A stretch of 64,000 nt of DNA from Camellia lanceoleosa (GCA_025200525.1 CM045761.1:82365551-82429550), one strand, 5' to 3'; numbered from the stretch's first letter, positions 1 through 11,300 are shown. Notes: generated from the letters alone by a model not told the origin. Numbers and translations are program-made.

Positions 1-411
1 CCGAGAACTGAACAAAGTCACCATCAAGAATCGGTACCCTCTGCCGTAAATCGATGACTTGTTTGATCAACTTCAAGGTGCAAAAGTATTCTCGAAAATC
101 GACTTGTGTTCTAGCTACCATCAACTAAAAGTCAAAACGAAAAATAGCAAAAAGACTGCCTTTAGAACCCGTTATGGGCACTACGAGTTTCTCATCATGT
201 CATTTGGCGTCACAAATGCTCCAGCGGCCTTCATGGACCTCATGAACCAAGTGTTCAAACCCTATCTTGACGAGTTCGTCATTGTCTTCATTGACGACAT
301 TCCATATACTCCAAGTCACCGAAAGACCATGAACAGCACTTACAAACGGTTTTATAAACACTACGCGATCACAAACTTTATGCCAAATTAAAGAAATGAG
401 AATTCTGGATC
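1..411 (+). pseudogene. Ty3/gypsy reverse transcriptase fragment
   Basis: The frame reads through the central RT palm of a Ty3/gypsy polymerase, with YPLP, the IDL...YHQLKV block, [10 protein letters not shown] and the catalytic FIDD. A TAA replaces the residue expected between YPLP and IDDLFDQL near position 49. The downstream YSK...LYAKLKK...EFW region is readable only with frame changes, and another stop follows at about 397. The fragment runs off the left window edge and breaks off near 411, where LTR sequence begins. The wording of the motifs is that of plant chromoviruses of the Tekay/Del type. It is probably the RT remnant of the same family whose LTRs follow. It cannot be functional as it stands. 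Confidence 0.9.
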
Positions 412-413
412 AC

Positions 414-1195
414 TATGATGAATAGTTTTCAAGTTAAGCAAATTAAGCAACAATTAATTGAGAAGATTAGCAAATTTGCTGAGGAGATAGAATTGGAGCC
501 ATCTGTACTATCTAGGACTAGGGAAGAGGTGATTTATCACTTAAGGGTCCTTAGTGTAGGATAAGTCATCACCCAGCCATGTGTATATAAATAAGGGGGC
601 TGTGAAGTTAGTACCAACGAAAAAAAAGAAAAAAAAAAAAAGGGCATTACCAAAAAAGAAAGCAAGGAAAGGGCCGAAAAACCAATGGAATTAGAAAGGA
701 AATAGTAAAACTCAATATTAAGGTGAGTTATATTATACCTTAAGTCACCATAATATTTAACGTATGTTTTGATTTACCATAATTTATTTTATGTCATTTG
801 TGTTTTATAAATTATATTAATATTTCAATTACGTTGATTATTTTCTGAACTCTCTTTACTTTAATTGAAACCATGGATATGTTTGTTTAAATTTTAGAAA
901 TTATTTGACAATGATTTTATAAGCAATTATTTTCTATAAGTACCACCACAAGAGTCCCATGCCTTGGGGGACTTAAATAAACCATTGACCTCTGATTGGT
1001 CACCTTATGACCCTCTGTTTGTCATGACTCCATTGATCTCTATTCTGACTGTCACTCATGTGACCTCTGTTCTGTTGTGTTCTGTACCGTTGTTGTGGTT
1101 ATTTATTTACATAATTTAAGTATTTCAGTTTCTGCCATTTAAATAATTTGTTTATTCAAACTAAGTTATATTAATGTTTTAACTTAAATAAAATG
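414..1195 (+). repeat. Partial LTR of the Tekay-like family, copy A
   Basis: This block matches LTR copies at 2780-3550, 6180-6970 and 7555-7877 joined to 24677-25110, in the same orientation. Shared landmarks are TTTTCAAGTTAAGCAAATTA, a TATATAAATA box near 585-595, GTGAGTTATATTATACCTT, GGGGGACTTAAATAA, and the CTCTGTTCTG-rich stretch. It lacks both LTR ends. On the left it abuts the RT fragment. On the right it stops in the CTTAAATA segment and meets antisense internal sequence. Confidence 0.85.
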
Positions 1196-1339
1196 ACTAA
1201 CGACACAGGTAAATATTTATTTCTTTAGTTTATTATTGAGTTTATTATTTATTTATTTATGTAGTTATTTTCTTTTCTTATCTATCAATGAATATATATA
1301 TATATATATTTTTGACAACCATTGCGCTGATACCACCTT
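1196..1339 (-). repeat. Antisense leader piece with primer-binding site
   Basis: This is the reverse complement of the leader at about 3980-4105 of the element at 2572-7362; it shares the TAAATATTTATTTCTTTAG...TAGTTATTTTC run and an (AT)n tract. Positions 1324-1335 are the reverse complement of TGGTATCAGCGC, a one-base variant of the initiator-Met PBS. It belongs to the minus-oriented copy whose LTR begins at 1340. Confidence 0.75.
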
Positions 1340-2435
1340 TGTCATGACCCAATCCCAGGAGCTTAGGGGTGGAATCGCAACTTACTAATTAATTCTAATC
1401 TTAACGAATTAAATGGCGCAGGCGGAGGCAGAATAGTAGAAACAAAATGACGAAATAGAAAAGTAACTTCATTATAATATTTTGATAAAAGAAAATGCAT
1501 CTATAGAGCTTTTATTATTTTATTATTCAGTGACTGGCCATCAGTAAAAAAAACAAAAGGGAGAAAATAAAAGAAAAACAAAATAATAGATCAGCATCAA
1601 ATTCTTGTGCGAGTTCCACTACACAAGGTTACAGGTCTCCTTTACATCTCATCACTTGAAAGGAAGATAGCTATAAGCACACAACAGAGTGAGAAATATT
1701 ATGCCAAGAGTGTAGGGAACACAAAATAACCATGGATAGGCATTTAAGCTAAAACATTAACATAACTTAATTTAAATAAACAAATTATTCAAAGTGGCAG
1801 AAACTGAAATACAAAAATTATATAAATAAATAACTATAACCACAGTACAGAACAGAACAGAACAGAGGTCACAGGAGTGACAGTTAGAACATAGGTCAAT
1901 GAATCCATGAAAAACAGAAGGCCACAAAATGACCAAACAGAGGCCAATGGTTATTTAAGTCCCCCAAGACATAGGACTCCCGTGGTGGTACTTACAAAAC
2001 ATAATTGTTTATAAAATCTTTGTCAAATAATTTCTAAAATTTAAACAAACATATCCATGGGTTTCATTTTAAGCAATTAGAGTTCAAAAATAATCAACGT
2101 AATCGAAATATCAATATAATTTATAAAATACAAGTTGCATAAAATAAATTATGGTAACTCAAAACATACGTAAAATAAATTATGGTGACTCAAGATATAA
2201 TATAACTCATCTTAATATTGAATCTTACTATTTCCTTTCTAATTTCGTTGGTTTTTCAGCCTTTCTCTTGCTCTGTTTTCTGCTGATACCCTTTTTTTTT
2301 TCTTTTTTTCTTTGTTTTTTGCTAATACTAACTTCACAGCCCCCCTATTTATATACAAATGGTTGGGTGATAACTCATCCTACACTAATGACCCTAAAGT
2401 GATGAATCACCTTTCCTCTAGTCCTAGACTATACC
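1340..2435 (-). repeat. Minus-oriented LTR of the Tekay-like family, copy B
   Basis: On the minus strand this reads as the same LTR as copies A, C, D and E/F. It starts near the CTAGGACTAG segment at about 2432 and ends in GGGTCATGACA at 1340. It is directly next to the antisense PBS, so the LTR end and leader of one inverted element are preserved. The U3 start is missing. The 136 bases from 2436 to 2571 match nothing else I could place. Confidence 0.8.
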
Positions 2436-2571
2436 TCTTGTGAAAGTCTTGTGGAGAAATCATCGAATCAAAGAAGTAACTTGGGAAACTGAAAGTCAAA
2501 TGCGAGTCAAATACCCACACCTAAGGTACGCCAAGTTTGGAGAAAAACTTCTATGCAAAAGCGGAGAAATA

Positions 2572-3963
2572 TGACACCCTAAATGTTTAATTAACACCAC
2601 GGGAACAACAAATTTAAAATAATAATGAATAATAATAAATAAATATATAAATCTAATTTGGCATTGGGTTATCAAATATTTGATTAATTATTTGGGGCCA
2701 AATTAACACAAATATGGAATTATAATACTAGTTGGGCCAAATTAGAATTAAAGATGATATAAAAAAATAAAACAAATATGATGAATAGTTTTCAAGTTAA
2801 GCAAATTAAGCAACAATTAATTGAGAAAATTTGCAAATTTGCTGAGGAGATGGAATTGGAGCCATATGTACCGTCTAGGACTAGGGGGGAGGTGATTCAT
2901 CACTTTAGGGTCATTAGTGTAGGATGAGTCATCACCCAACTATGTGTATATAATTTGGGAGAGCAGTGAAAGTAGTACCAACGAAAAACAAAGAGAAAAA
3001 AAAGAAAAGAAACGAAAAGAGCATCAGCAGAAAAGAGATCTAGGGAATGGCCGAAAAACCAACGAAATTAGAAAGAAAATAGTAAGGCACAATATTAAGG
3101 TGAGTTATATTATACCTTGAGTGACCATACTATATTTTACATATGTTTTGAGTTACGTAACTTGTGTTTTATAAATTATATTGATATTTCGATTACGTTG
3201 ATTAGTTTTTGAACTCTAATTGCTTAAAATGAAACTCATGGATATGTTTGTTTAAATTTTAGAAATTATTTGATACTGATTTTACAGACAATTATGTTTT
3301 GTAAGTACCACCATGGGAGTCTCATGCCTTGGGGGACTTAAATAACCATTGTCCTCTGTTTGGTCACTTTGTGACCCTCTATTTGTCATGGATCCATTGA
3401 CCTCTGTTCTGACTGTCACTCCTGTGACCTCTATTCTGTTTTGTTCTATACCATGGTTATGGTTATTTATTTACATAATTTCTGTATTTCAGTTTTTGCC
3501 ACTTTAAATAATTTGTTTATTTGAATTAAGTTATGTTAATGTTTTAGCTTAAATACCTATCCATGGTTATTTTGTGTCCCTATACTCTTGGCATAATATT
3601 TTTTACTCTGCTGTGAGCTTATAGCTATTACCCTTTCAAGTGATGAGATGTAAAGGAGACCTGCAATCGCGTGTAGTGGAACTCGCACGAGAATTTGATG
3701 TTGATCTGTTATTTTGTTTTTCTTTTATTTTCTCCCTTTTGGTTTTTTTTTTTTTTAACTGATGGCCGGTCACTAAATAATAAAATAATAAAAACCCTAT
3801 AGATGTATTTTCTTTTATCAAAATAATAGAATGAATTTAATTTTTTGTTTCATTAATTTCATTCTACCATTCTGCCTCCGTCTACGCCATTTAATTTGTT
3901 AAGATTAGAATTAATTAGTAAGTTGCGATTCCAACCCTAAGCCCCTGGGGTTGGGTCGTGACA
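2572..3963 (+). repeat. 5' LTR of Tekay-like element, copy C
   Basis: The probable start is TGACACCCTAAATG at 2572 and the end is GGGTCGTGACA at 3963, giving TG...CA termini and about 1.39 kb. The left boundary is the less certain one, because copy D begins only at the equivalent of 2663. A TATATAATT/TATATAAATA-type box lies near 2945-2955. The PBS lies four bases past the right end, which fixes this copy as a 5' LTR. Confidence 0.8.
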
Positions 3964-3967
3964 AATG

Positions 3968-3979
3968 TGGTATCAGAGC
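3968..3979 (+). other. Primer-binding site, initiator Met tRNA type
   Basis: TGGTATCAGAGC follows the LTR end by four bases. This is the standard plant retrotransposon PBS complementary to the 3' end of the initiator methionine tRNA. An (AT)n tract at about 3992-4012 and an A-rich leader follow. Confidence 0.9.
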
Positions 3980-4149
3980 AATGATTGTCAAAATATATAT
4001 ATATATATATATACATAGATAGATAAGAAAAGAAAATAACTACATAAATAAATAAATAATAAACTCAATAATAAACTAAAGAAATAAATATTTACCTACG
4101 ACGTTACTCTTTTTATGTAAAATCTCACGCTTATTCTGGTGATGTAGGA

Positions 4150-4557
4150 ATGTCCAAGTTTAGCCTTAATGAGGCATTTTAGGAGGAGCTCGGGGCCATA
4201 AATTTGAAGGACATCTTAGCAAAACACCCCGACCTTGCCCCCGCCTCACCAAAAGGATGGAGAGACTCGGAAGCCATAATTAGACGACTACACCTAGGCC
4301 TTGCCCAATTGATGGGTTGGCCAATATATATATATATATAGGTTGATCCTAATGATGTAGCATACTTATCGTGGAGGCAAAGTTGTGCCTACACACGTAG
4401 ACGATATCTCAGACCCACCCACATAATCGACCTTGCCCCAGGATATGACCGCCCTCACTATATCATTGGCCCTTTGCCCCTAGATTTTGTTGAAAGAATG
4501 GGAAATGTTTACCCCGATGAGTACATATTCACAATATCCCTAACCCCTAGAAAATAA
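4150..4557 (+). pseudogene. Unrecognised reading frame upstream of gag
   Basis: A 136-codon frame starts at ATG 4150 and ends at TAA 4555-4557. It has only two internal stops: TAG at 4180-4182, and TAG at 4339-4341 within a TA microsatellite expansion. It contains proline- and arginine-rich stretches such as LAKHPDLAPASPKGW and CAYTRRRYLRP. I do not recognise a family. It lies between the PBS and the gag remnant of the element, where most Tekay/Del elements have only a leader. It could be an extra 5' gene, a captured host fragment, or a diverged gag N-terminus. Confidence 0.4.
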
Positions 4558-5009
4558 TTAATATGCAGAATGTTGATTTTAGCAATGACTTATCATACAT
4601 CGTGATACCTAGATGGATTGTGGATCGAACGTTATGGGGATATAAACAGGTCATCCCCATTTACACAGTCTAGGCAGTGTGGGTTTGTTTTGGTATGGTA
4701 CAGTTAGAGTGGGAGGTTGAGTTTTTTATGCAACACTACTTTATGTGGTTTTTTGACCCACCACTCTAGATTTGTAGAAGAAAATTCTTTTGTACACTAG
4801 CCATGATGAGTTTTGATCCCTTTTTTTTTTCTTTTTTCTTTTTTTTGTACCAAAGGGATGAGACACTAACAAAATTTTTGACTTTTGGGACAAGGATGCA
4901 ATATTACATTTGTAAAAATAGTAAAGTTGGTATCTTATATATATACTGTGATATGTTGTGAATATAATGCCTCGTTTTTATTACTTTGTAAAATAGCCAA
5001 TAATGGTAA
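4558..5009 (+). other. Element interior without recognisable coding
   Basis: Between the upstream frame and gag the sequence keeps no readable frame. It includes a T-rich tract at about 4822-4847 and a short (TA)n run near 4935. I see no promoter or second open reading frame. Confidence 0.5.
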
Positions 5010-6063
5010 CGGAAGTGAGTCATCAGTCAGTGGCACTGAGTCGATGGAAAAAATCATAAAATGAGTGGTTACTATCTTTTTGCAAGCATTGCAGACCAAC
5101 ATAAACAATGGAATGCCAGAGAGGCGAGAAGAGCCGGTTACAATAAAAGAGTTCCAGGATCTAAAACCCATTACATTTACCGGCAGTCTAGACCCAATGG
5201 TAGCAAACGCGTAGGTTAAAGACATGGAAAAGATTTTTCGTACCTTATCCTATACCAAAAGACATAAGGTAACTTTCGTCACTTTCATTTTCTAAGATAA
5301 TGCGCAGGAATGGTGGCTTCTCACCCTGGAGAAAGAAGAAATCGTGGCTTGGGCAAGATTCTTGGAAGTATTTTATGAAAAATACTTCCCAGATTCACTG
5401 CAGGAACAAAAGGCGTCAGAATTCATACATCTAAAGCAAGGGACCATAACAGTAGCCAAATACGAGAGCAAGTTTACATAACTCGCTTGATTTGCAACAT
5501 ATGTCATCCCCACTGAAGCTCGAAAAGTAAGGAAATTCGAATCAAGATTGGGTGTTGAAATCAAAGATAGGCTTGAGGTTTTAAAACTACCAAGCTATGC
5601 GGAGCGTACATTGCAAAAAAAAGTGATTAAAGCCTCACGTTCTGGGGAACCAAGCCAAAAGAAGCAATTTTGGAAAAAGACAACAGAAGATCCGGTGTTG
5701 CGCTTTCCAAGAGGGTAAATACGGGCACAACCAGTTCAGGCAATCAAGGTCCTACTAAACCCCGAGGTGGCACTATTCTAACTTGTCCTACTTGTGGGAA
5801 TACTCACTAGGGACAATGTCATCGATACACGAGGATCATGTTTTAAATGCGGTAAAGTTGGCCACTTGTTGAGAGATTATCCAAAGCTTACCAATCCTAC
5901 AGTCAACCCCTCTAGACCAGTTAGAAAACCCATTGGACTTGAAGGGGAGAGCAAGGACCAAAAATGCCAAAGAGGGCTTTTGCATTATTACCTGGAAAAT
6001 CGGAAGTTACCGAGAACGTTGTGTCAAGTACATTCTATTTGTGATCATTTTGCTTATGTTCTC
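5010..6063 (+). pseudogene. Degenerate Ty3/gypsy gag with zinc knuckles and start of protease
   Basis: The translation follows a plant gypsy Gag: F-T-G-S-L-D-P, KV-x-F, EWW, W-x-R-F-L-E-V-F-Y-E-K-Y-F-P, EF-x-x-LKQGTITVAKYE, then FA...EARK. Two zinc knuckles come next: CPTCGNTH (about 5784-5808), and CFKCGKVGHLLRD (about 5838-5876) in a frame shifted by one base, whose final Cys is replaced by Tyr. After about 5960 the frame reaches a protease-like N-terminus ending in YVLI. It then runs directly into LTR copy D at about 6063. The rest of protease, RT, RNase H and integrase is absent. At least five in-frame stops (5208, 5294, 5479, 5488 and others) make it non-coding. Confidence 0.85.
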
Positions 6064-7362
6064 ATTGGGTTATCAAATATGTTATTAATTATTTGGGGCC
6101 AAATTAACACAAATATGAAATTATAATACTAGTTGGGCCAAATTAGAATTAAAGTTGATATAAAAAAATAAAACAAATATGATGAATTGTTTTCAAGTTA
6201 AGCAAATTAAGCAACAATTAATTGAGAAGATTTGCAAATTTGCTGAGGAGATGGAATTGGAGCTATTTGTACCGTCTAGGACTAGAGGGGAGGTGATTTA
6301 TCACTTTAGGGTCATTAGTGTAAGATGAGTCATCACCCAACCATGTGTATATAAATAGGGAGGGCTGTGAAGTTAGTACCAACGAAAAACAAAGGAAAAA
6401 AAGAAAAGAAAAAAAAAAAAAAAAGGGCATCAGTAGAAAAAAATGCAAGGGAAGCGCTGAAAAACCAACGGAAATAAAAGGGAAATAGTAAGACCCAATA
6501 TTAAGGTGAGTTATATTATACCTTGAGTCACCATAATATATTTTACATATGCTTTGAGTTACCATAATTTATTTTACGTCATTTGTGTTTTATAAATTAT
6601 ATTAATATTTCAATTACGTTGATTATTTTTTGAACTCTCTTTACTTCAATTGAAACCCATGGATATGTTTATTTAAATTTTAGAAATTATTTGACAATGA
6701 TTTTATAAACAATTATGTTTTGTAAGTACCTTCACGGGTGTCCCATGCCTTGGGGGACTTAAATAACCATTGGCCTCTGTTTGGTCACTTTGTGGCCCTT
6801 TGTTAGTCATAGATCCATTAATCTCTGTTCTGACTATCACTCATGTAACCTCCATTTTGTTCTGTTATGTACCGTGGTTATGGTTATTTATTTACATAAT
6901 TTTTGTATTTCAGTTTCTACCATTTAAATAATTTGTTTATTCAAATTAAGTTATGTTAATGTTTTAACTTAAATAACTATCCATAGTTATTTTGTATTCC
7001 TTAAACTCTGGGCATAATATGCCTATAGCTAATACCCTTTCAGGTGATGAGATGTAACAAAGACCTATAACCTCGTGTAGTGGGACCTGCACAAGAATTT
7101 GATGCAGCTCTGTTACTTTGTTTTCTTTTCTTTCTCTCTCTTTTTTTTTTTTTTTTTTTGACAGTCTGCCACTAAATAATAAAATAATAAAAGCCCAATG
7201 GATGTATTTCTGTTTTATTTCCATAGGAGGGTAATTAATGAAGTTAATTTTCTGTTTAATTCTTTTCTTACTTTTATTTCGTTTCCTCTTGCGCCACGAA
7301 TTTGTGCAATTTGAATAAGTTAGTTGCGATTCTAGCCCTAAGCCTGGGGTTGGGTCGTGACA
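6063..7362 (+). repeat. 3' LTR of Tekay-like element, copy D
   Basis: The sequence is homologous to copy C from ATTGGGTTATCAAATAT onward and ends in GGGTCGTGACA at 7362. Its first ~90 bases are missing, because it joins the protease fragment directly. A TATATAAATA box lies near 6348, and a poly-T tract (7139-7159) replaces the T-rich tract of copy C. The missing pol and truncated U3 suggest an internal deletion or unequal recombination. Confidence 0.8.
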
Positions 7363-7424
7363 AAGGTAACTTCATTAATTACCCTCCTACGGAAATAAAA
7401 AGGAAATACATCTATCGGGCTTTT
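7363..7424 (-). repeat. Short inverted LTR fragment
   Basis: About 55 bases here (TAACTTCATTAATTACCCTCCTA...GGGCTTTTA) are the reverse complement of LTR sequence at about 7188-7245. They lie between the end of LTR D and the start of LTR E. This marks a second inverted junction in the cluster. Confidence 0.7.
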
Positions 7425-7877
7425 AGCTAATTTGGCATTGGGTTATCAAATATGTGATTAATTATTTGGGGCCAAATTAACACAAATATAGAGTTATAAT
7501 ATTAGTTAGGCCAAATTAGAATTAAAGATGATATAAAAAAAATAAAACTAATATGATGAATAGTTTTCAAGTTAAGCAAATTAAGTAACAATTAATTGAG
7601 AAGATTTGCAAATTTGCTGAAGAGATGGAACTGGAGCCATCTGTACCGTCTAGGACTAGGGGGGGTGATCATTAGTTTAGGAGCGTCATCACCCAGCCAT
7701 GTGTATATAAATAGGGGGGAGGGGCTATGAAGTTAATACCAACGAAAAACAATGGGAAAAAATGAAAAGAAAAGGGCATCAGTAGAAAAGAGAGCAAGGG
7801 AAAGGCTAAAAAACCAACGGAAATAGAAAGAAAATAGTAGGATTCAATATTAAAGTGAGTTATATTATACCTTGAGT
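7425..7877 (+). repeat. LTR copy E, left half, split by the LINE
   Basis: The block runs from CTAATTTGGCATTGGG to GTTATATTATACCTTGAGT and stops in mid-LTR. The remaining half continues at 24677-25519 after a duplicated 14-mer. Joined, the halves give about 1.3 kb, the length of copies C and D. A TATATAAATA box lies near 7705. Confidence 0.9.
7864..7877. repeat. LINE target-site duplication, left copy
   Basis: The 14-mer ATTATACCTTGAGT here is repeated exactly at 24663-24676, just after the LINE's A-rich tail. It is present once in the undisrupted LTR copies. Such a 10-20 bp duplication is what target-primed reverse transcription leaves. Confidence 0.9.
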
Positions 7878-8225
7878 AGTTTGGAGACTGTGGATCTGGA
7901 TTTATTTACGTTTTTGGATTTCATTGAGTCTTTATTTCGTCATTGATTGTAGTTGTTGGGTTCTTTGCATCATCTTGATGCTTTTTCAATAAAATTTACT
8001 CTTTATTTATCAATATATATATAGTGCTTTTCAGTTCGGGAATACAATGCTCCCAATTCGGGAAGTCATAGGCCCACGCCAGCAGATCCTCTTTCTCAGC
8101 GGGCGGTCATTCGTTTGAGTTTGATGAGACGCTACTCGGCGTGAATGGGCGATGCAATTTGTCTATAGTTGAACGGGGGGAGGGGCTTCGTAGGGCAGTG
8201 GTATTGATTGGGTCGGCAGCTAAAT
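7878..8225 (+). other. LINE 5' region containing a LINE 3'-end-like segment
   Basis: Positions 7965-8012 (TTCTTTGCATCATCTTGATGCTTTTTCAATAAAATTT...TTTATTTATCAA) resemble the 3' terminus of this same element at about 24606-24654 (TTTGCATCAGCTTGATGCGTTCTT...TTTTATTTATCAA). A TA microsatellite follows at about 8012-8022. A 3' tail at the 5' end suggests either two LINE fragments or template jumping during insertion. No reading frame is evident. Confidence 0.5.
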
Positions 8226-8233
8226 AGATTGCG

Positions 8234-9514
8234 ATGAGAATGAAGAACGCATCTGTCCCACCAGATATTCTGAAATTCCTAGGCCGCCTCAGTGGAGGTA
8301 ATCGCTCTGTTGCCATATGGGTTCGTGGTGAGAAAGGTGCTAGCTCGTCGTTTCAAATAGTGGTGACGATCAGTCAACAGAGGAACCAGATCTTTATTCT
8401 TGTGTCTGTCTTTGGAGATGGCTAGGTGGGGGTGGCATTAGTCATTGAAGGCTTTAGGATGATTAATGGGACGATACTGCGTTCTGGAGCTCTGAATCAC
8501 TTGTCATCCATTTCGGCTACTTCATCATCGACAAATTGTCAAATTGTAGCGGTGGTTCACACTCAGGTGGAGGTTGATTGGTTTCGGTTGTTGGACACAG
8601 CTTTGGTGGGCAAGGTGGAGAGGCGAAGTGGTAAGGGCATGAGCTTTGCAACTATATCGGACTGGATAGGTCGGTGGTAAAGCCAAGTGGGGCCGGTGGA
8701 GGTTAGACCGTTGGGGGAGAAGGCTTTCTTGTTTGTCTTCCCAAATAGAAGTGAGACGGAGGCGATGGTGTGTTGACGGTGGACATTGGGTGGCCTTGAT
8801 CTTTTGTTAGAATGGTGGTCACCATTGGCTATGAGTACTTCGGGGAAATTATTGCTGCCGAAGGAAAACGTCTGGATTCGGGTGGTGGGGCTTCCTGTTC
8901 ATCTATGAGGGGAAGAGGTGTATCATGCTATTGGTGATCGGTGTGGTGGTTTTGTGGAGGCGGATAAATCCTCGGTGGATCTGGGTGGTATTCGACTGTG
9001 GGTGCAGCAGTCAGACCATACTTCGTCGTGAGTTTCCGTTTGTTGGGAGATATGGCAATTCTCGTTGTTGGTATGGGTGGAGGAAGACTTGCTCGTAGAG
9101 CTGCGATCGCCGACGGCCGAAATTACAGGGGGATTTGCGTCGGATAAGGTAAGAGCGGATTTGTCGTAGTTAGGTTGTGAAGTTCCAAGGATTTAGGAGA
9201 GGGAGGAGTATCTGAATAGATTTAGGGTGGAGCGTGGTCATTCAAATATAGTGGGTCATGGTGTGGGTCAACCACGGAGGCCTCAAAGGGGTCAGTCGGC
9301 TTAGTGCAGGCCCAAGTCGCTGTGCATACAACTGTTGGCTGCAAAGCTTGGGCTGTGGCAAAGAATAAAAGAGTTCAGGGTTGGGCCTGTGAGACTAATG
9401 GGGCGAGTTCTTCAGCTCGTCACTTAAGCCCAAAGGGGCTTGATTTGGGCACAACTGGGTTACCCCAAGTCAATTCCCTTATTGCTAGAGTGGGTTGGGT
9501 TGTCACGAGAAATG
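8234..9514 (+). pseudogene. LINE ORF1, 5' part (DUF4283-like)
   Basis: One frame runs from about 8426 to about 9180, broken only by stops (TAG 8423, TAA 8678, then several TGA). It encodes features of plant LINE ORF1: RMINGTILR, WWSPLAM, WIRVVGLPVHL, and AIGDRCGGFVEAD, which fit a DUF4283-type nucleic-acid-binding domain. Part of the region upstream of 8426 may be its N-terminus, but I could not fix a start codon. The gene continues after the Tat insertion at 20245. ORF1 products of this kind bind LINE RNA. Confidence 0.75.
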
Positions 9515-9519
9515 GATGT

Positions 9520-9927
9520 TGTGGGAGCCGAATATGTAGAAGAGTCGGCAGGGATGTATCCCAGAAGTCAGAGACTGTTCAGCTCCATACTAATCAACTA
9601 AGATACCGACTATATAGAAATTGCCGAATAGATGGGGAGATGTATAATGGAATAAACAAAAGGATAATAAGTAGAAAGTGGGCTCTGGACCCAAGGTCCA
9701 GGGAATGAGTATAAATACAAGAGCTTCAGATCTAGAAAGGTATGTAAAAAAAAATCACTTCACTAAACTTAGTAAAACAAGCTTTCTTGAGTATAAGAAC
9801 TGACTTGCCCGTCGGAGTGCTAACCCCAGCACCCCCGACCGGAGTGTTTGTTTTTACAGGTGACTAAGCTGAAGATCAGGAGCGTCTCCCAGGATTTGAA
9901 GAGTATTTCCAAAACCACTTCCCTACA
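9520..9927 (+). repeat. 5' LTR of the Tat element
   Basis: It begins TGTGGGAGCCG and ends CCCTACA, and aligns end to end with 19832-20239. The TATAAATA at 9710-9717 is the likely core promoter, placing U3/R about 220 bases into the LTR. Confidence 0.95.
9710..9717 (+). promoter_or_regulatory. TATA box of the Tat 5' LTR
   Basis: TATAAATA lies within AATGAGTATAAATACAAGAG and is conserved in the 3' LTR at 20022-20029. Transcription would start about 30 bases downstream. Confidence 0.75.
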
Positions 9928-9929
9928 AT

Positions 9930-9947
9930 TGGCGCCGTCTGTGGGAA
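9930..9947 (+). other. Primer-binding site of the Tat element
   Basis: TGGCGCCGTCTGTGGGAA begins two bases after the LTR terminus. The TGGCGCC start is the usual form in Tat-group elements. Which tRNA it matches was not verified. Confidence 0.85.
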
Positions 9948-9962
9948 TACTCAAGTACATCC

Positions 9963-11300
9963 ATGGAAGGCGTGACGCAAGATCCCCCGATAGCCACCGA
10001 CGCGATCACACAGAGAGTCGACCTCACTCCGGCAAGTATGCTCGAGAAGGAAATCATCACTGCAAGACGTGCCTTGAATGTCGATTCACAAACGACTTCA
10101 ACGCAAGAGATGATGTTAGCCACCATAGAACGAGCCAAAAAGACCAAACACAGTTTAGACAACACCATTGCTGAGAACGAGCGCCTTCGCCGCGATCTGG
10201 CCTTGGAAATAGTAAAGTCCAAACAAACAGTGCGCTAAGTTTCTAAGCAACCCCCAAAGGCAGGTGATCTACGGTCTCGGGCCCGACAGCAAAACGCCGA
10301 TGCTAGTTGTGCTTCAGCCTATTACTTTGAGGCGCTGACAAAAGACGAACATCTCCGGCGAAGTGTTCTGCATGATAACATCCATATGATATACAACCTG
10401 CTAAAAGCCCCGGCCGTACATGCAATCCAGTCCCTCCCAGGCCCTCAACAACAACTCACGCCAGCAAAGTGACCCCGAGAATCGCCAAGCATCACCTTCG
10501 ACGACTCTGACTTGATCGGCGTAACACTCCCTCACATCGATCCATTAGTTGTCGCGCTACGCGTAAACCGGTTCACTGTCGAACGCGTTCTTATAGACCA
10601 AGGCAGCACTTCGGAAGTCATGTATTATAAAACCTTCATCAAACTCGGGTTCACCGAATCGAACCTGACTCCGGCCCCTTATCCACTATTCGGCTTCAAT
10701 GCCAACCCCGAATACCCACTGGGAAAGATCAACCTACCCGTTTGAGCGGGTTCTAGAATGGTGGATGTAGAATTCCAGGTCGTCCGGCTGCCATCGCCGT
10801 ACAATATCATCATGGGGCGATCGTGGTTGCATACCTTACAAGCCGTCCCGAGCACCTACCATCAATTGTTACGTTTCCCAACAGAACACGGCATTGAGCA
10901 GATCCGCGGCTCCCAAAAATCGGCACAAGCATGTTACCTCCTGGCCGCCAAAATGCCAAAGGAATTACAGGTAAACTCCATTGCGGTACCTAATCGGGAA
11001 ATCCTGGATGACCTCGGGCGGCAACCAAGCGAAAAGGCCACGGAAGGTTTAGACCGAGTTGACATCGATGGAAGCCCGGAGAAGTTCTTCATGATTGGCA
11101 CCTCTTTAAACCGAGCCGATAGACAGCAGCTGATCTCCTTTCTACTCGCCAACCTCGACGTCTTTGCGTGGACTCCGTACGAGATGCCGGGTATAGACCC
11201 ATCAGTTTCACAGCACCACCTGAACGTCGACCCCACATGCAAGCCCATCATTCGAAGGCCGCCGTCCGCCGCCAGAGCACACCGTTATAGAAGAAGTTGA
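9963..11300 (+). pseudogene. Tat gag-protease, internally shortened
   Basis: A single frame runs from ATG 9963 to about 11300 with stops at 10236, 10470 and 10743. Residues 1-90 are charged and helical (LEKEIITARRAL, NERLRRDLALE), like a Gag N-terminus. The central Gag domain and zinc knuckle are missing, so the frame passes quickly to protease. The protease shows the catalytic motif as LIDQGSTSEVMY, a FGF/PLG region and NIIMGRSWL. The C-terminal part (PEKFFMIGTSL, FAWTPYEMPGIDP, IIRRPP) is the linker leading into RT. The frame is lost near 11280 and RT resumes in another frame. Confidence 0.85.
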
